A stretch of 64,000 nucleotides of DNA from Marinobacter panjinensis (GTDB lineage Bacteria; Pseudomonadota; Gammaproteobacteria; Pseudomonadales; Oleiphilaceae): contig NZ_SZYH01000001.1 in the NCBI RefSeq assembly GCF_005298175.1, positions 1,984,001 to 2,048,000 on the forward strand. Direction: 5' to 3'. This document shows positions 50,580 through 60,721 of this stretch, in pieces; within the stretch, counting starts at the first letter, position 1; each line of letters starts with the position of its first letter. The notes under the pieces were generated by a model. The model was not told the origin of the DNA and did no database searches. It saw only the letters and a program-made list of their open reading frames with translations. The translations under genes and the position numbers were made by a program.

Positions 50580-51596
50580 TCATAACGGTGTAATCCTTAC
50601 GTCGTCACCGGAGCTCCTGCCCAGGCACTCCCAGGTTTTCAGCGGTACCTTGATCTCGTCCCCGAGGCTCTCGGTCAGTGGCGTCAGAGTGCAGCGGAAA
50701 CTCTCACCCTCGCCTCCGGAGATCAGGCACATCTCGCCGTCATCGGTATTGGCGGCGTGCAGGGTTTTCGGGTGGCTGGTCACAACGGATTTGAGCGCGT
50801 CGGTACGGGCTTCAAGCACCGGCCCGGCATCAAAAATATCCAGGTAACAGCCGCTATGAAACCCCTCATGCTGCAGCAGTTCAAAGGTTGCCCGAGTCTG
50901 TTCGTGGGGCTGGCCCAGCGCTTCCCGGGCCGCCTGGCTCAGCAAGGTGACGTAGATCGGGTTGGGTGGCATGAGCTCAGCAATAAAGGTTTTGCTAAGC
51001 ATACCGGAATACTGGTCCGCGGTTTCAAAATCCATATTGAAGAAATGCCGGCCCAGGCTGTCCCAGAACGGCACCTCCCCGTTTTCTGTCTGCACGCCCT
51101 GTATTTCCACCACAGTCTGATCGGTGAACAGGTGACGGTGTGCGGCAATAAACAGCATCCTGGCCCGTGACAGCAGCTCGAAGGCATCGGTGCGACGCAG
51201 CTCCGGTTTGATGGTAAAGGAACACAGCAGGGTGTTGTCTGTCAGGGCATGGGACGGGTACAGGACTTCCACCCGCCGGGAAACCCCCAACTCATGGGAG
51301 GCATGGATAAGCGCATCCTTGCGGTAGTTGTAGAACGGTTGCCCATTTCCGGCCCGGGCATCAATGCCGGATACGCCATGGACTGTTCCGGTGCCGATAT
51401 CTTCCAGCACAAACAGGAACCGTTCGGACTCATCGGGCCCGTTCTGGCCAGCAAACGAACGGGCGGACTGCTCAATCTTCCGGGACAGTGCCTCTTCTTT
51501 TTTGGGCAAGGTGGATGACATCCGGGGGCCTTGCCCCCCGGCGATGTCGAGTATGTCTTTCAGGTCACCCGGCTGAGCCGGACGTACCAGCCACAT
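50580..51596 (-). CDS. aruF: Arginine N-succinyltransferase, subunit F (AruF-like)
   Basis: 338 residues, paralogous to the next gene: MWLVRPAQPGDLKDILDIAGG, FYNYRKDALIHASHELGVSRRVEVLYPSHALTDNTLLCSF and LLSRARMLFIAAHRHLF. ATG 51596 has GGGAG seven bases upstream; the frame is open 29 codons further up but without homology. It lies 28 bases upstream of aruG and 31 after astC, in one operon. Confidence 0.9.
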   Translation of the reverse strand: MWLVRPAQPGDLKDILDIAGGQGPRMSSTLPKKEEALSRKIEQSARSFAGQNGPDESERFLFVLEDIGTGTVHGVSGIDARAGNGQPFYNYRKDALIHASHELGVSRRVEVLYPSHALTDNTLLCSFTIKPELRRTDAFELLSRARMLFIAAHRHLFTDQTVVEIQGVQTENGEVPFWDSLGRHFFNMDFETADQYSGMLSKTFIAELMPPNPIYVTLLSQAAREALGQPHEQTRATFELLQHEGFHSGCYLDIFDAGPVLEARTDALKSVVTSHPKTLHAANTDDGEMCLISGGEGESFRCTLTPLTESLGDEIKVPLKTWECLGRSSGDDVRITPL

Positions 51597-51627
51597 AGGC
51601 GGCTCCCCTGGTTGTAGTCCGCAAAAT

Positions 51628-52854
<1,227 letters not shown>

Positions 52855-52894
52855 TCAAACAAAACGTGAAAAAGTAAATTTAATCATACGCCAC

Positions 52895-54346
52895 TCAGGG
52901 CATGAGCACATCCGGTGCGCCCACCGCATCCAGTTCCACAACCTTCAGCGACCGGCCATCCCGGCCTATCAGAGCCTTGACCAGCAGTTTGTAGGAGTCC
53001 AGGTCAAAATTGACGGCCTGGCCCTGCAACGACAGATTGTCCAGCTCACCCACACTGTCCAGCGTGGCGACATGCATCCAGTTAAAGACCACCAGAATAT
53101 CGGTCTTCCCGGTTTTACTGTTGTGCTCCACAATCCCTACCGACCCCTTCCAGGGCCAGGTCTTCAGGCGCAACGCATGGAATGCGATCTGCACCCTGAG
53201 GTTGTACCTGGTAACGTCTTCGCCACCTTCACAGGCGCCTTTACAGCGGCCCAGAGTACGCTGAAAGCAAGGGCCCTCATGATCCGGCTCCAGGCCCAGC
53301 AGCTTGTTGCAGAGGTCGTTCCTTACCGCAATGCCGCTGAGGGCCTTTTCCGCGTCCCGCTTACTGCGGAACAAACCGAAATAATCACCAAGCCGGTGAG
53401 GTTCGATTTCCCGAACCAGCCGGGCCTGGAGGTAGCCGTCGGTATTATTCGCAAGCTCAATGCTCACCAGGTTCTTGGCGGCACGGGAGCGACGATTGAA
53501 CAACGGCTTCAACTGCTTGATCTGCTTTAATTCAAGCAGTAACGCGCCCAGCTCGCCAGCAGTTTCTGTCCAGTCCACCCGCCGCAGGCTCTCCGACATG
53601 CGAACACCACGGCTGGAACCGTGGTCACCAGAGAAGTGGGAGGCCACACGCTGGGCGATGTCAGTACTTTTACCTACATAGAGAAGAACGTCATTTTCAC
53701 CATAGAAACGATAGACCCCCGGCCCGCGGGGAAGGTCCTGCAGCACATCGACCGGCAGATTGGAGGGAATACTCGGCCGCTGCAGCAGTTCAGCAATGGC
53801 TTCATCCATCGCTTGCGTGCCTTTTTCCGCCAGCGCCTGCTCAAAAAACGCCAACATGGCGGACACGTCCCCCATTGCCCGGTGTCGCTGAACCTGGTCA
53901 AGGCCGTGGCGCTCGATCAGCGCATCCATATTGTGGCGCCGGAACCCGGGATAGAGCTTGCGGGACAGCTTGACGGTGCAAAGCACTTTCGCAGAAAACA
54001 GTAGACCCAGCCGCCGGAACTCACCCTTGATAAAGCCGTAGTCAAAACGGGCGTTGTGGGCGACAAAAATGGTGTCTTTCAGCCGGGACTCCAGCTCTTC
54101 GGAGATCTCGGCAAACACCGGCGCGTCTGCAACCATGGCGTCAGTGATTCCGGTCAGGCTCTGAATAAAGGGAGAAATACGTGTTTCCGGATTGACCAGA
54201 GTCTGCCACTCGCCGACGATTTGCCCCGAACGCCAGAAGCGGATACCGATCTCGGTAATCCGGTCGTGTGAATTATTGCCACCAGTGGTCTCGATATCGA
54301 GAAAAGCGAAAGTGGCGGAGTCGAGAGTACGGATATTTTTTTTCAT
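52895..54346 (-). CDS. DEDDh exonuclease fused to a Cho/UvrC-like GIY-YIG nuclease
   Basis: 483 residues in two parts. Residues about 12-190 form a DnaQ-like 3'-5' exonuclease with the DEDDh ligands in AFLDIETTG, HNARFDYGF and HRAMGDVSAM. Residues about 200-300 form a GIY-YIG domain (GPGVYRFYGENDVLLYVGKSTD, ASHFS) and a Cho-like tail with FQRTLGRCKGACEGG. A DNA repair role, incision plus trimming as for UvrC/Cho, is inferred. It stands alone, 49 bases upstream of astC, and divergent from the porin gene across 207 bases. Confidence 0.88.
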   Translation of the reverse strand: MKKNIRTLDSATFAFLDIETTGGNNSHDRITEIGIRFWRSGQIVGEWQTLVNPETRISPFIQSLTGITDAMVADAPVFAEISEELESRLKDTIFVAHNARFDYGFIKGEFRRLGLLFSAKVLCTVKLSRKLYPGFRRHNMDALIERHGLDQVQRHRAMGDVSAMLAFFEQALAEKGTQAMDEAIAELLQRPSIPSNLPVDVLQDLPRGPGVYRFYGENDVLLYVGKSTDIAQRVASHFSGDHGSSRGVRMSESLRRVDWTETAGELGALLLELKQIKQLKPLFNRRSRAAKNLVSIELANNTDGYLQARLVREIEPHRLGDYFGLFRSKRDAEKALSGIAVRNDLCNKLLGLEPDHEGPCFQRTLGRCKGACEGGEDVTRYNLRVQIAFHALRLKTWPWKGSVGIVEHNSKTGKTDILVVFNWMHVATLDSVGELDNLSLQGQAVNFDLDSYKLLVKALIGRDGRSLKVVELDAVGAPDVLMP

Positions 54347-54452
54347 GGGAGATAGGTACGCAAAGCCGGAAATTACCGATGTTCTGCCTTACTGGCGAGC
54401 GGAAATAAACACAATCCTCAAAAAGTTCCCCTAACCCACCGATTTCGTTGTA

Positions 54453-54466
54453 TAGACATTCGTCTA
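54453..54466. promoter_or_regulatory. Operator-like dyad TAGAC-ATTC-GTCTA
   Basis: A perfect 5-4-5 dyad in the gap between the exonuclease fusion gene and the porin gene, 19 bases upstream of the porin's putative -35 box. Half-sites like TAGAC/GTCTA occur in TetR-type operators. No regulator gene is adjacent. Confidence 0.4.
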
Positions 54467-54484
54467 ACTAATGCAAGAATTTAT

Positions 54485-54513
54485 TTGAAATGTCATGGAT
54501 TCGTAACTACTTT
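54485..54513 (+). promoter_or_regulatory. Putative sigma-70 promoter of the porin gene
   Basis: TTGAAA (54485-54490) and TACTTT (54508-54513) are 17 bases apart, giving a transcription start about 35 bases before ATG 54554. The boxes match sigma-70 moderately well. Confidence 0.45.
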
Positions 54514-54553
54514 GAAGTGGGTCCAACAAAAATAATGTGTGGAGACAACAAAG

Positions 54554-55765
54554 ATGCAAAGCAACAAACTGAGAATGGCAATTCGATCAACGGCTGCAGT
54601 AGCAATTCTGGGGGTCGCTGCGCAGGCAAACGCGGTCAGCTTCGAAACTGGCGGCTACGAAACTGACATCTACGGCTACGCCCGTCTTGGTGCTTCTTAC
54701 GATATCGATAGCAACCAGGCACTGAGCACCCGTTCAGGTTCCTATGCGGGCCTTGTAAACAACGACGATGCGCCAGATGGCCACTTCGGCGCTGACGCGT
54801 ACCAGAGCAGGATTGGTCTTAAAACAGTAACACCGGCAGGCGTTACAGTTAACATTGAAGGTGACTTCCGTGGTAGCGGTGGTGGCTCTCTTCGCCTGCG
54901 TCATGCTTATGGTTCGTACAATGGTGTTCTGATGGGCCAGACCTGGTCTAACTTCACCAGTTTCGTTGGCAACACCGCAACTCTGGACTTTGACTCCTTG
55001 CCAGGTGCTGCCGGTTATCAGTCCCGTACTGCCCAGATGCGCTATACTACAGGGCCATTTTCTGTATCACTGGAAGATCCTCAGGCCTCAATCATTGGGG
55101 CGACCGCTGTAACGGATCCTGGTTTCGTTGTTGGAACTGACACAGATGGCGATCCGGTATATGTAGGACGGACAACAGCATCGACACAAAAGCAGAGCCT
55201 GCCAGCACTCACAGCCAGGATGGAAGATTCCTCAGGTGGGCTATCATATTCTGCTGCAGTCCTCGCGCATCAAGTAGGTTATGACGACGGCTCAAGTGAC
55301 GAAAGCTCGATGGGCTTTGCCACCTTTGTCGCAGCCAAGATGGCACTGAGTGACATGATCACTGTTCAGGGCTCCCTCAGCTACACCGATGGCGCCAACA
55401 GCTATCTGTACCGTTCAGGTGAAAACTTCGGTGCAGCCAGCGCCTACGTTGATCCGGCATCCGGTGATGTGGAAACCATTTCTGGCTTTGGTGGAACGGT
55501 TGGTGCAGGCTTCAACCTGGGCGCTGGCCGCAGCATCAACATCGGCTACGGTTTGGTCGAAGTCGATTGGGATGACGCTCAGGACGATGGCGTAGCTGTT
55601 GCCGGTCAGAGCGAAACCAACTCAGCCGTCATGGCCAACTACAAGTGGACGCCGGCTCAGGACGTCACGATGGGGGTTGAATATCAATTCCTGAAGCGTG
55701 AAAACGTCAGTGGCGACGACGGCGATGCAAGCCGCATCCTGTTTGCCGCTCAGTACAACTTCTAA
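54554..55765 (+). CDS. Outer-membrane porin, DcaP-like
   Basis: 403 residues with a signal peptide (LRMAIRSTAAVAILGVAAQANA) and a beta barrel. YGYARLGASYDIDSNQ at the mature start, HFGADAYQSRIGLKT, RLRHAYGSYNGVLMGQTWSNF and the final AAQYNF (C-terminal Phe) are typical of the DcaP family trimeric porins of Acinetobacter and Marinobacter, which pass small organic acids. ATG 54554 has GGAGA nine bases upstream. The alternating polar/apolar pattern is clear and codon use shows no anomaly. The terminator at 55793 ends it. Confidence 0.78.
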   Translation: MQSNKLRMAIRSTAAVAILGVAAQANAVSFETGGYETDIYGYARLGASYDIDSNQALSTRSGSYAGLVNNDDAPDGHFGADAYQSRIGLKTVTPAGVTVNIEGDFRGSGGGSLRLRHAYGSYNGVLMGQTWSNFTSFVGNTATLDFDSLPGAAGYQSRTAQMRYTTGPFSVSLEDPQASIIGATAVTDPGFVVGTDTDGDPVYVGRTTASTQKQSLPALTARMEDSSGGLSYSAAVLAHQVGYDDGSSDESSMGFATFVAAKMALSDMITVQGSLSYTDGANSYLYRSGENFGAASAYVDPASGDVETISGFGGTVGAGFNLGAGRSINIGYGLVEVDWDDAQDDGVAVAGQSETNSAVMANYKWTPAQDVTMGVEYQFLKRENVSGDDGDASRILFAAQYNF

Positions 55766-55792
55766 GCCTTTAATTAGAAGTTAACTCAGCAG

Positions 55793-55818
55793 AAACCCCG
55801 GCTCCGGCCGGGGTTTTT
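55793..55818 (+). terminator. Intrinsic terminator after the porin gene
   Basis: A 10-bp stem AAACCCCGGC (55793-55802) with GCCGGGGTTT (55807-55816) and a TCCG loop, running into TTTTTG on the + strand. Confidence 0.88.
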
Positions 55819-55848
55819 GTTTGCAGGCTTCAGAATTACTCCCCCGCC

Positions 55849-56136
55849 CGAATTCAGCTTGATGCCAACCCCGAAGTGCTCACCGGTGGCCGCTCTGATC
55901 GCCTTGTACACCTCCACCACAAACCGCATCCGCTTCTTCGGACTACCACCCCACTTATCCCCCAGCACCACATTTCCCGGCTCACCAATATGGCGACGAT
56001 CAATCATCACGTTCCCGGTAATGGAGAGCCCGACTCCACCCTCGGCCCAGGTCCTGTAAAGACGTGGCAGATCCCTGGTCACACGATTATCCATCGTGCC
56101 CAGGGTTTCTGCCGAGGAGAATCCGGTCTCCAACAA
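55849..56136 (-). pseudogene. Remnant of an NADH:flavin oxidoreductase (old yellow enzyme)
   Basis: The reading frame keeps two pieces of an OYE-family protein. First is the N-terminal LYRTWAEGGVGLSITGNVMIDRR with GEPGNVVLG; joined directly to it is DKWGGSPKKRMRFVVEVYKAIRAA...VGIKLNS, which in intact proteins lies about 150 residues further on. The stretch with the substrate and FMN loops is deleted in frame, and the protein ends right after KLNS instead of running another ~170 residues. The porin terminator sits just past the break. A decayed gene is the only sensible reading. Confidence 0.8.
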
Positions 56137-56187
56137 GTCAGCAGTAGTAACGAGACGACAAAGGCGATATTACCGGAGCCAGAGCAA

Positions 56188-56294
56188 GCGAGGCCGGTAA
56201 GGTTATTCAGAACCGTGGAGCGCCAGGGATGGCGCGACCGAGCCCTACAGGGACGTATCCACGGGCGTGTTCTGAATAACCTTACCGGCCTCGC
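56188..56294. repeat. 107-bp structured inverted repeat, cloverleaf-like
   Basis: Perfect 26-bp arms GCGAGGCCGGTAAGGTTATT... (56188-56213) and their reverse complement (56269-56294) enclose a core with three further helices: CGTGGA/TCCACG (56214-56219 with 56258-56263), GCGCCA-GGGA-TGGCGC (56220-56235) and CCCT-AC-AGGG (56243-56252). It lies between the decayed OYE gene and aceF. The shape suggests a MITE-like or REP-like family member. Confidence 0.8.
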
Positions 56295-56340
56295 GAAAGC
56301 CCCCATAACCCGAAGGCTACAGGAACCCATACTACCAGCC

Positions 56341-58041
56341 TTAAAGAAGCAGGGACCGAATGTCCCCCAACAGCTGACTCAACAGGGAAGTAAACCGGGC
56401 AGCATCCGCCCCGTTCACCGCCCGGTGATCATAGGACAGCGACAGCGGCAGCAACAGCCGCGGCTGGAAACCCTTGCCATCCCAGACCGGCTTCATCGCC
56501 GCCTTGGACACACCAAGAATCGCCACCTCCGGCGTGTTCACAATCGGCGTAAACGCCGTGCCTCCGATACCACCCAGACTGGTGATGGTAAAACAGGCAC
56601 CCTGCATTTCCGCCGGTTTGAGCTGCTTGTCCCTGGCCTTCTGGGCCAGCTCCGCACTTTCCGCCGCAAGCTCCCATAGCCCCTTCTTGTCCACATCCCT
56701 GATCACCGGCACCATCAGCCCGTTGGGCGTATCCACCGCAATCCCGATATGAATGTACTGCTTGCGGACCACTTCCTTACGGTCCATATCCAGCGACACA
56801 TTGAACTGCGGCAATTCCGCCAGCGCGGTGGCACAGGCCTTCAGCAGGAACGGAAGCGGTGTCATCTTCACACCTTTCTTCTCGCCAGCCGCTTTCTGCG
56901 ACTTGCGGAAGTCTTCCATATCGGTAATGTCCGCATCCTCGAACTGGGTCACGTGGGGCACGTTCAGCCAGCTGCGCTGCATGTTGTTGGCCGTGGCAAA
57001 CATCATGCGCGACATGGATTCACGCTCAATCTCACCAAACTGGCTGAAGTCCGGCAGCTTCACGCCGGGAATACCGGCACCACCGCCACCGGCCACCGTG
57101 CTGCCCTGCTGCGTCTGTTGCAGCTGGCTCTTCACGTAGGCCTGAACGTCGTCCTTGAGGATGCGATGTTTCGGGCCAGAGCCTTTGATACGGGCAAGGT
57201 CAGCACCGAATTCGCGGGCCAGCTTGCGCACCGCCGGGCCAGCGTGGACTTTGGCACCCGGGGTAGGCGGCTCATAGGTTGCCGATGACGGCTCTGGCTT
57301 TGGCTCTTCGCTCTTGCCTTTCGACTCGGCTTTGCTTTCGGGTTTGTCGTCACCTGAGGACTTTGCTGATTCAGAAGAGGCGTCTTCCTCGCCACTCTCT
57401 TCTGCGCCCTCACCACCGCCTTCCACAACGGTCATCTCAACCAGATCAAGGCCTTCGGAGATCTTGTCGCCCTCGGACACCAGGATCTTGCCAATCTTGC
57501 CGGCATAGGGAGAAGGAATCTCCATGGTGGCCTTGTCGGACTCCACGGTGACCAGCGGGTCGTCCGCTTCGATCTCATCGCCCTCGCTGACGTTGATCTC
57601 GATCACCGGTACATTGTCGAAACCGTCCAGCGCTGGCACCTTCACGGTTTCCTTCCGGGAACCGCCGGATTTTTTCGGCGCCGGCTTTTTCTCTTCGGCT
57701 TTATCCTCGGCCTTGTCTTCCGACGTGTCTTCGGCTTTTTCGTCCTTGGCGGAGCTGGCCTCTTCGCCAGCGCCCTTGGCGTCATCCGAACCACCGGCAT
57801 CGCCGCTGGCTTCCATCATGGCAACAACGTCGCCTTCCTTGACCTTGTCCCCCACCTTGACGGTAATTTTGGTGATTTTGCCAGCGCCCGGCGATGGCAG
57901 CTCAACCGATGCCTTGTCGGACTCTACCGTCAGTATCGGATCTTCTTCCTCAACCGAATCCCCCTTGCTGACGAGTATTTCGATGACCTCGACCTCGTCT
58001 GCACCGCCGAGATCCGGAACCTTGATTTCCTGCTCACTCAT
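56341..58041 (-). CDS. aceF: Pyruvate dehydrogenase E2, dihydrolipoamide acetyltransferase
   Basis: 566 residues in the order lipoyl domain 1 (lysine in TVESDKASVEL, residue 43), an acidic/Ala linker, lipoyl domain 2 (TVESDKATMEI, about 170), a Glu/Ser/Lys-rich linker, the E3-binding domain (AGPAVRKLAREFG, KHRILKDDVQAYV) and the catalytic domain ending SYDHRAVNGADAARF. Two lipoyl domains rather than the three of E. coli is normal for Pseudomonas-type complexes. It begins ten bases after aceE and forms the core of the complex. Confidence 0.96.
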   Translation of the reverse strand: MSEQEIKVPDLGGADEVEVIEILVSKGDSVEEEDPILTVESDKASVELPSPGAGKITKITVKVGDKVKEGDVVAMMEASGDAGGSDDAKGAGEEASSAKDEKAEDTSEDKAEDKAEEKKPAPKKSGGSRKETVKVPALDGFDNVPVIEINVSEGDEIEADDPLVTVESDKATMEIPSPYAGKIGKILVSEGDKISEGLDLVEMTVVEGGGEGAEESGEEDASSESAKSSGDDKPESKAESKGKSEEPKPEPSSATYEPPTPGAKVHAGPAVRKLAREFGADLARIKGSGPKHRILKDDVQAYVKSQLQQTQQGSTVAGGGGAGIPGVKLPDFSQFGEIERESMSRMMFATANNMQRSWLNVPHVTQFEDADITDMEDFRKSQKAAGEKKGVKMTPLPFLLKACATALAELPQFNVSLDMDRKEVVRKQYIHIGIAVDTPNGLMVPVIRDVDKKGLWELAAESAELAQKARDKQLKPAEMQGACFTITSLGGIGGTAFTPIVNTPEVAILGVSKAAMKPVWDGKGFQPRLLLPLSLSYDHRAVNGADAARFTSLLSQLLGDIRSLLL

Positions 58042-58051
58042 GGCGGTCTCC

Positions 58052-60721
58052 TTAGCTCAGCACCGGGTTCGTTTTGTTGCGATCGATTCCGTACTTCCGC
58101 ATGGCTTCGAGAACCACGTCCTCCTTGATCTCACCGTCCCGTGCCAAAGCCGCCAGCGCGGTCACCGCCACGTAGTAGCGATCCACCTCGAAGTGGCTCC
58201 GCAATTTCTCGCGGGTGTCACTGCGGCCGAAGCCGTCGGTGCCCAGGGTCAGATAGGTTTTGGGGATGTAGGCGCGAATCTGCTCAGACAGCAGCTTGAT
58301 GTAGTCGGTGGAAGACACCACCGGCCCCTGCTGCTTCTCCAGGCACTGGGTGACGTACGCCTTCTTGGCGGTGTCGTCCGGGTGCAGGCGATTCCAGCGC
58401 TCAATGTGCAGGCCGTCGCGGGCCAGCTCGTTGAAGCTGGTAACGCTCCACACATCACTGGCCACGCCGAAGTCATCCTTCAGCAGCTGCGCCGCCGAGC
58501 GCACCTCGTTGAGAATGGCACCGGAACCCAGCAGCTGAACCCGTGGGGACTTCTTCTTGCCCTTGGTTTCAACGGATTCAATCTGGTACATGCCCTTGAT
58601 GATGCCCTCTTCCACCTTCTTGTCTTTCGGCATCGCGGGCTGTTCGTAGTTTTCGTTTTCCATAGTCAGGTAGTAGAAAACGTTCTGATTGTCTTCAAAC
58701 ATTTCCTTGATGCCATGCTGAACCACCACGGCCATCTCGTAGCCGTAGGCCGGGTCGTACGCCTTACAGCTGGGAATGGTCTGGGCCAGGATGTGGCTGT
58801 GGCCGTCCTGGTGCTGCAGGCCTTCGCCGTTGAGCGTGGTACGCCCGGCGGTACCGCCGATCAGGAAACCACGCGCCTGGATGTCACCGGACGCCCAGGC
58901 AAGGTCGCCCACACGCTGGAAACCGAACATGGAATAGAAGATGTAGAAGGGTATCAGCGGGAAGTTGTTGGTGCTGTAGGAAGTGGCCGCTGCCATCCAG
59001 GCCGCCATGGAACCATCCTCGTTGATCCCCTCCTCAAGGACCTGACCTTTCTTGTCTTCCTTGTAGTACATGATCTGTTCACGATCTTCCGGCACGTACT
59101 TCTGGCCTTCCGAGGTATAGATACCCAGCTGGCGGAACATGCCCTCCATACCGAAGGTACGGGCCTCGTCCGGCACGATGGGAACAATACGCTTACCGAT
59201 ACGCTTGTCTTTGGTCAGTGCCGTCAACAGGCGCACAAACGCCATGGTGGTGGAAATCTCACGGCCATTGGAGCCGTCCAGCAGCGTTTTGAAGGTGTCC
59301 AGCGACGGCGCCTGCAGCGGCTGGCAGTCTTTGCGGCGCTTGGGGTAGAAGCCGCCCAGTTCCTTCCGGCGCTTGTTCATGTAGACAATTTCCGGACTGT
59401 CCGGCGCCGGGCGGTAGTAAGGCACGTCCTTGAGCTCTTCATCTTTCAGTGGCACCGCAAAGCGGTCACGGAAGGCCTTGAGCTGCTCGATATCGAGCTT
59501 CTTCAGGGAGTGTGCCGTGTTCTGGGCTTCGCCCGCACTACCAAAACCGTAACCCTTGATGGTATGAGCCAGGATCACCGTCGGCCGCCCGCCATTGTTG
59601 TGGATGGCATGGTGATAGGCCGCATAGACCTTATAGGGGTCGTGACCACCACGGTTGAGCTTGTTGATGTCCTCGTCGGTGAGGTTGTCCACCATCTTGG
59701 ACAACTCCGGGTATTTCCCGAAGAAGTGCTTGCGGGTGTAGGCCGGACCGTTGCTCTTGAAGTTCTGCAGGTCACCGTCCACGGCTTCATCCATGACCCG
59801 CTGCATCAGGCCATCCTCGTCTTTCTCGAACAGCGGATCCCACATGCGGCCCCAAACCACTTTCAGCACGTTCCAGCCGGCACCGCGGAAGACGCCTTCC
59901 AGCTCCTGGATAATCTTGCCATTGCCCCTTACCGGGCCGTCCAGGCGCTGCAGGTTGCAGTTGACCACGAAGATGAGATTGCTGAGGTTCTCACGGCCGG
60001 CCACAGAGATTGAGCCCAGGGTTTCCGGCTCGTCGCATTCGCCGTCACCGACAAAGCACCACACTTTGCGATCGCCCATGTCGATCAGCTCGCGGCTGTG
60101 CAGATACTTCATCACGTGGGCCTGATAGATGGCCTGGATCGGGCCGAGGCCCATGGACACGGTGGGGAACTGCCAGTAATCCGGCATCAGCCAGGGGTGG
60201 GGATAGGAAGACAGACCATTGCCATCGACCTCCTCCCGGTATTTATCCAGCTGCGCTTCATCAAAGCGGCCCTCCAGGTAGGAACGGGCGTAAATACCGG
60301 GTGAGGAGTGGCCCTGGAAATAAACCAGGTCCGATTCCCGCTTTTCATCACCGCCGTGGAAGAAGTAGTTAAAGCCGACATCATAAAGTGTGGCTGCCGA
60401 GGAGAATGACGACACGTGCCCGCCCAGCTCACCCGGGCGCTGATTCGCCCGCAGCACCATGGCCATGGCATTCCAGCGGATCAGCGAGCGGATACGGCGC
60501 TCCATGAACAGATCGCCCGGCATTCGGGCTTCCTGGGTTACCGGAATGGAATTGCGGAACGGTGTAGTGATGGAATAGGGCAACTCGGTGCCGTCGCGGC
60601 TGGCTCGTTCGGAGAGCCTTTCAAGAATGTACTTGGCGCGATCAACGCCCTCCTGTTCGATCAGAGACTCCAGCGCATCCAGCCATTCACTGGTCTCTAT
60701 GGGATCATCGTCCTGGTACAT
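58052..60721 (-). CDS. aceE: Pyruvate dehydrogenase E1 component
   Basis: Thiamine-diphosphate decarboxylase, homodimeric type of 889 residues (E. coli 887). Landmarks are the TPP/Mg motif GDGECDEPETLGSI...NLIFVVNCNLQ, the ILAHTIKGYGFG loop and PYYRPAPDSPE. With aceF and a lipoamide dehydrogenase encoded elsewhere it makes acetyl-CoA from pyruvate. I chose ATG 60721 (MYQDDDPIETSEW), with GGGGAGG five bases upstream; the frame is open 13 more codons without a ribosome site. Confidence 0.96.
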   Translation of the reverse strand: MYQDDDPIETSEWLDALESLIEQEGVDRAKYILERLSERASRDGTELPYSITTPFRNSIPVTQEARMPGDLFMERRIRSLIRWNAMAMVLRANQRPGELGGHVSSFSSAATLYDVGFNYFFHGGDEKRESDLVYFQGHSSPGIYARSYLEGRFDEAQLDKYREEVDGNGLSSYPHPWLMPDYWQFPTVSMGLGPIQAIYQAHVMKYLHSRELIDMGDRKVWCFVGDGECDEPETLGSISVAGRENLSNLIFVVNCNLQRLDGPVRGNGKIIQELEGVFRGAGWNVLKVVWGRMWDPLFEKDEDGLMQRVMDEAVDGDLQNFKSNGPAYTRKHFFGKYPELSKMVDNLTDEDINKLNRGGHDPYKVYAAYHHAIHNNGGRPTVILAHTIKGYGFGSAGEAQNTAHSLKKLDIEQLKAFRDRFAVPLKDEELKDVPYYRPAPDSPEIVYMNKRRKELGGFYPKRRKDCQPLQAPSLDTFKTLLDGSNGREISTTMAFVRLLTALTKDKRIGKRIVPIVPDEARTFGMEGMFRQLGIYTSEGQKYVPEDREQIMYYKEDKKGQVLEEGINEDGSMAAWMAAATSYSTNNFPLIPFYIFYSMFGFQRVGDLAWASGDIQARGFLIGGTAGRTTLNGEGLQHQDGHSHILAQTIPSCKAYDPAYGYEMAVVVQHGIKEMFEDNQNVFYYLTMENENYEQPAMPKDKKVEEGIIKGMYQIESVETKGKKKSPRVQLLGSGAILNEVRSAAQLLKDDFGVASDVWSVTSFNELARDGLHIERWNRLHPDDTAKKAYVTQCLEKQQGPVVSSTDYIKLLSEQIRAYIPKTYLTLGTDGFGRSDTREKLRSHFEVDRYYVAVTALAALARDGEIKEDVVLEAMRKYGIDRNKTNPVLS

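Noticed and set aside
56188..56294. Integron attC site
   Set aside because: The arms are far longer than attC simple sites, the GTTRRRY/RYYYAAC core sites are absent and no integrase or gene-cassette array is nearby.
57524..60013. Open frame of over 800 codons on the + strand across aceE and aceF
   Set aside because: It is antisense to two clearly real genes, has no ribosome site and its composition follows the GC-skewed codon pattern of the opposite strand.
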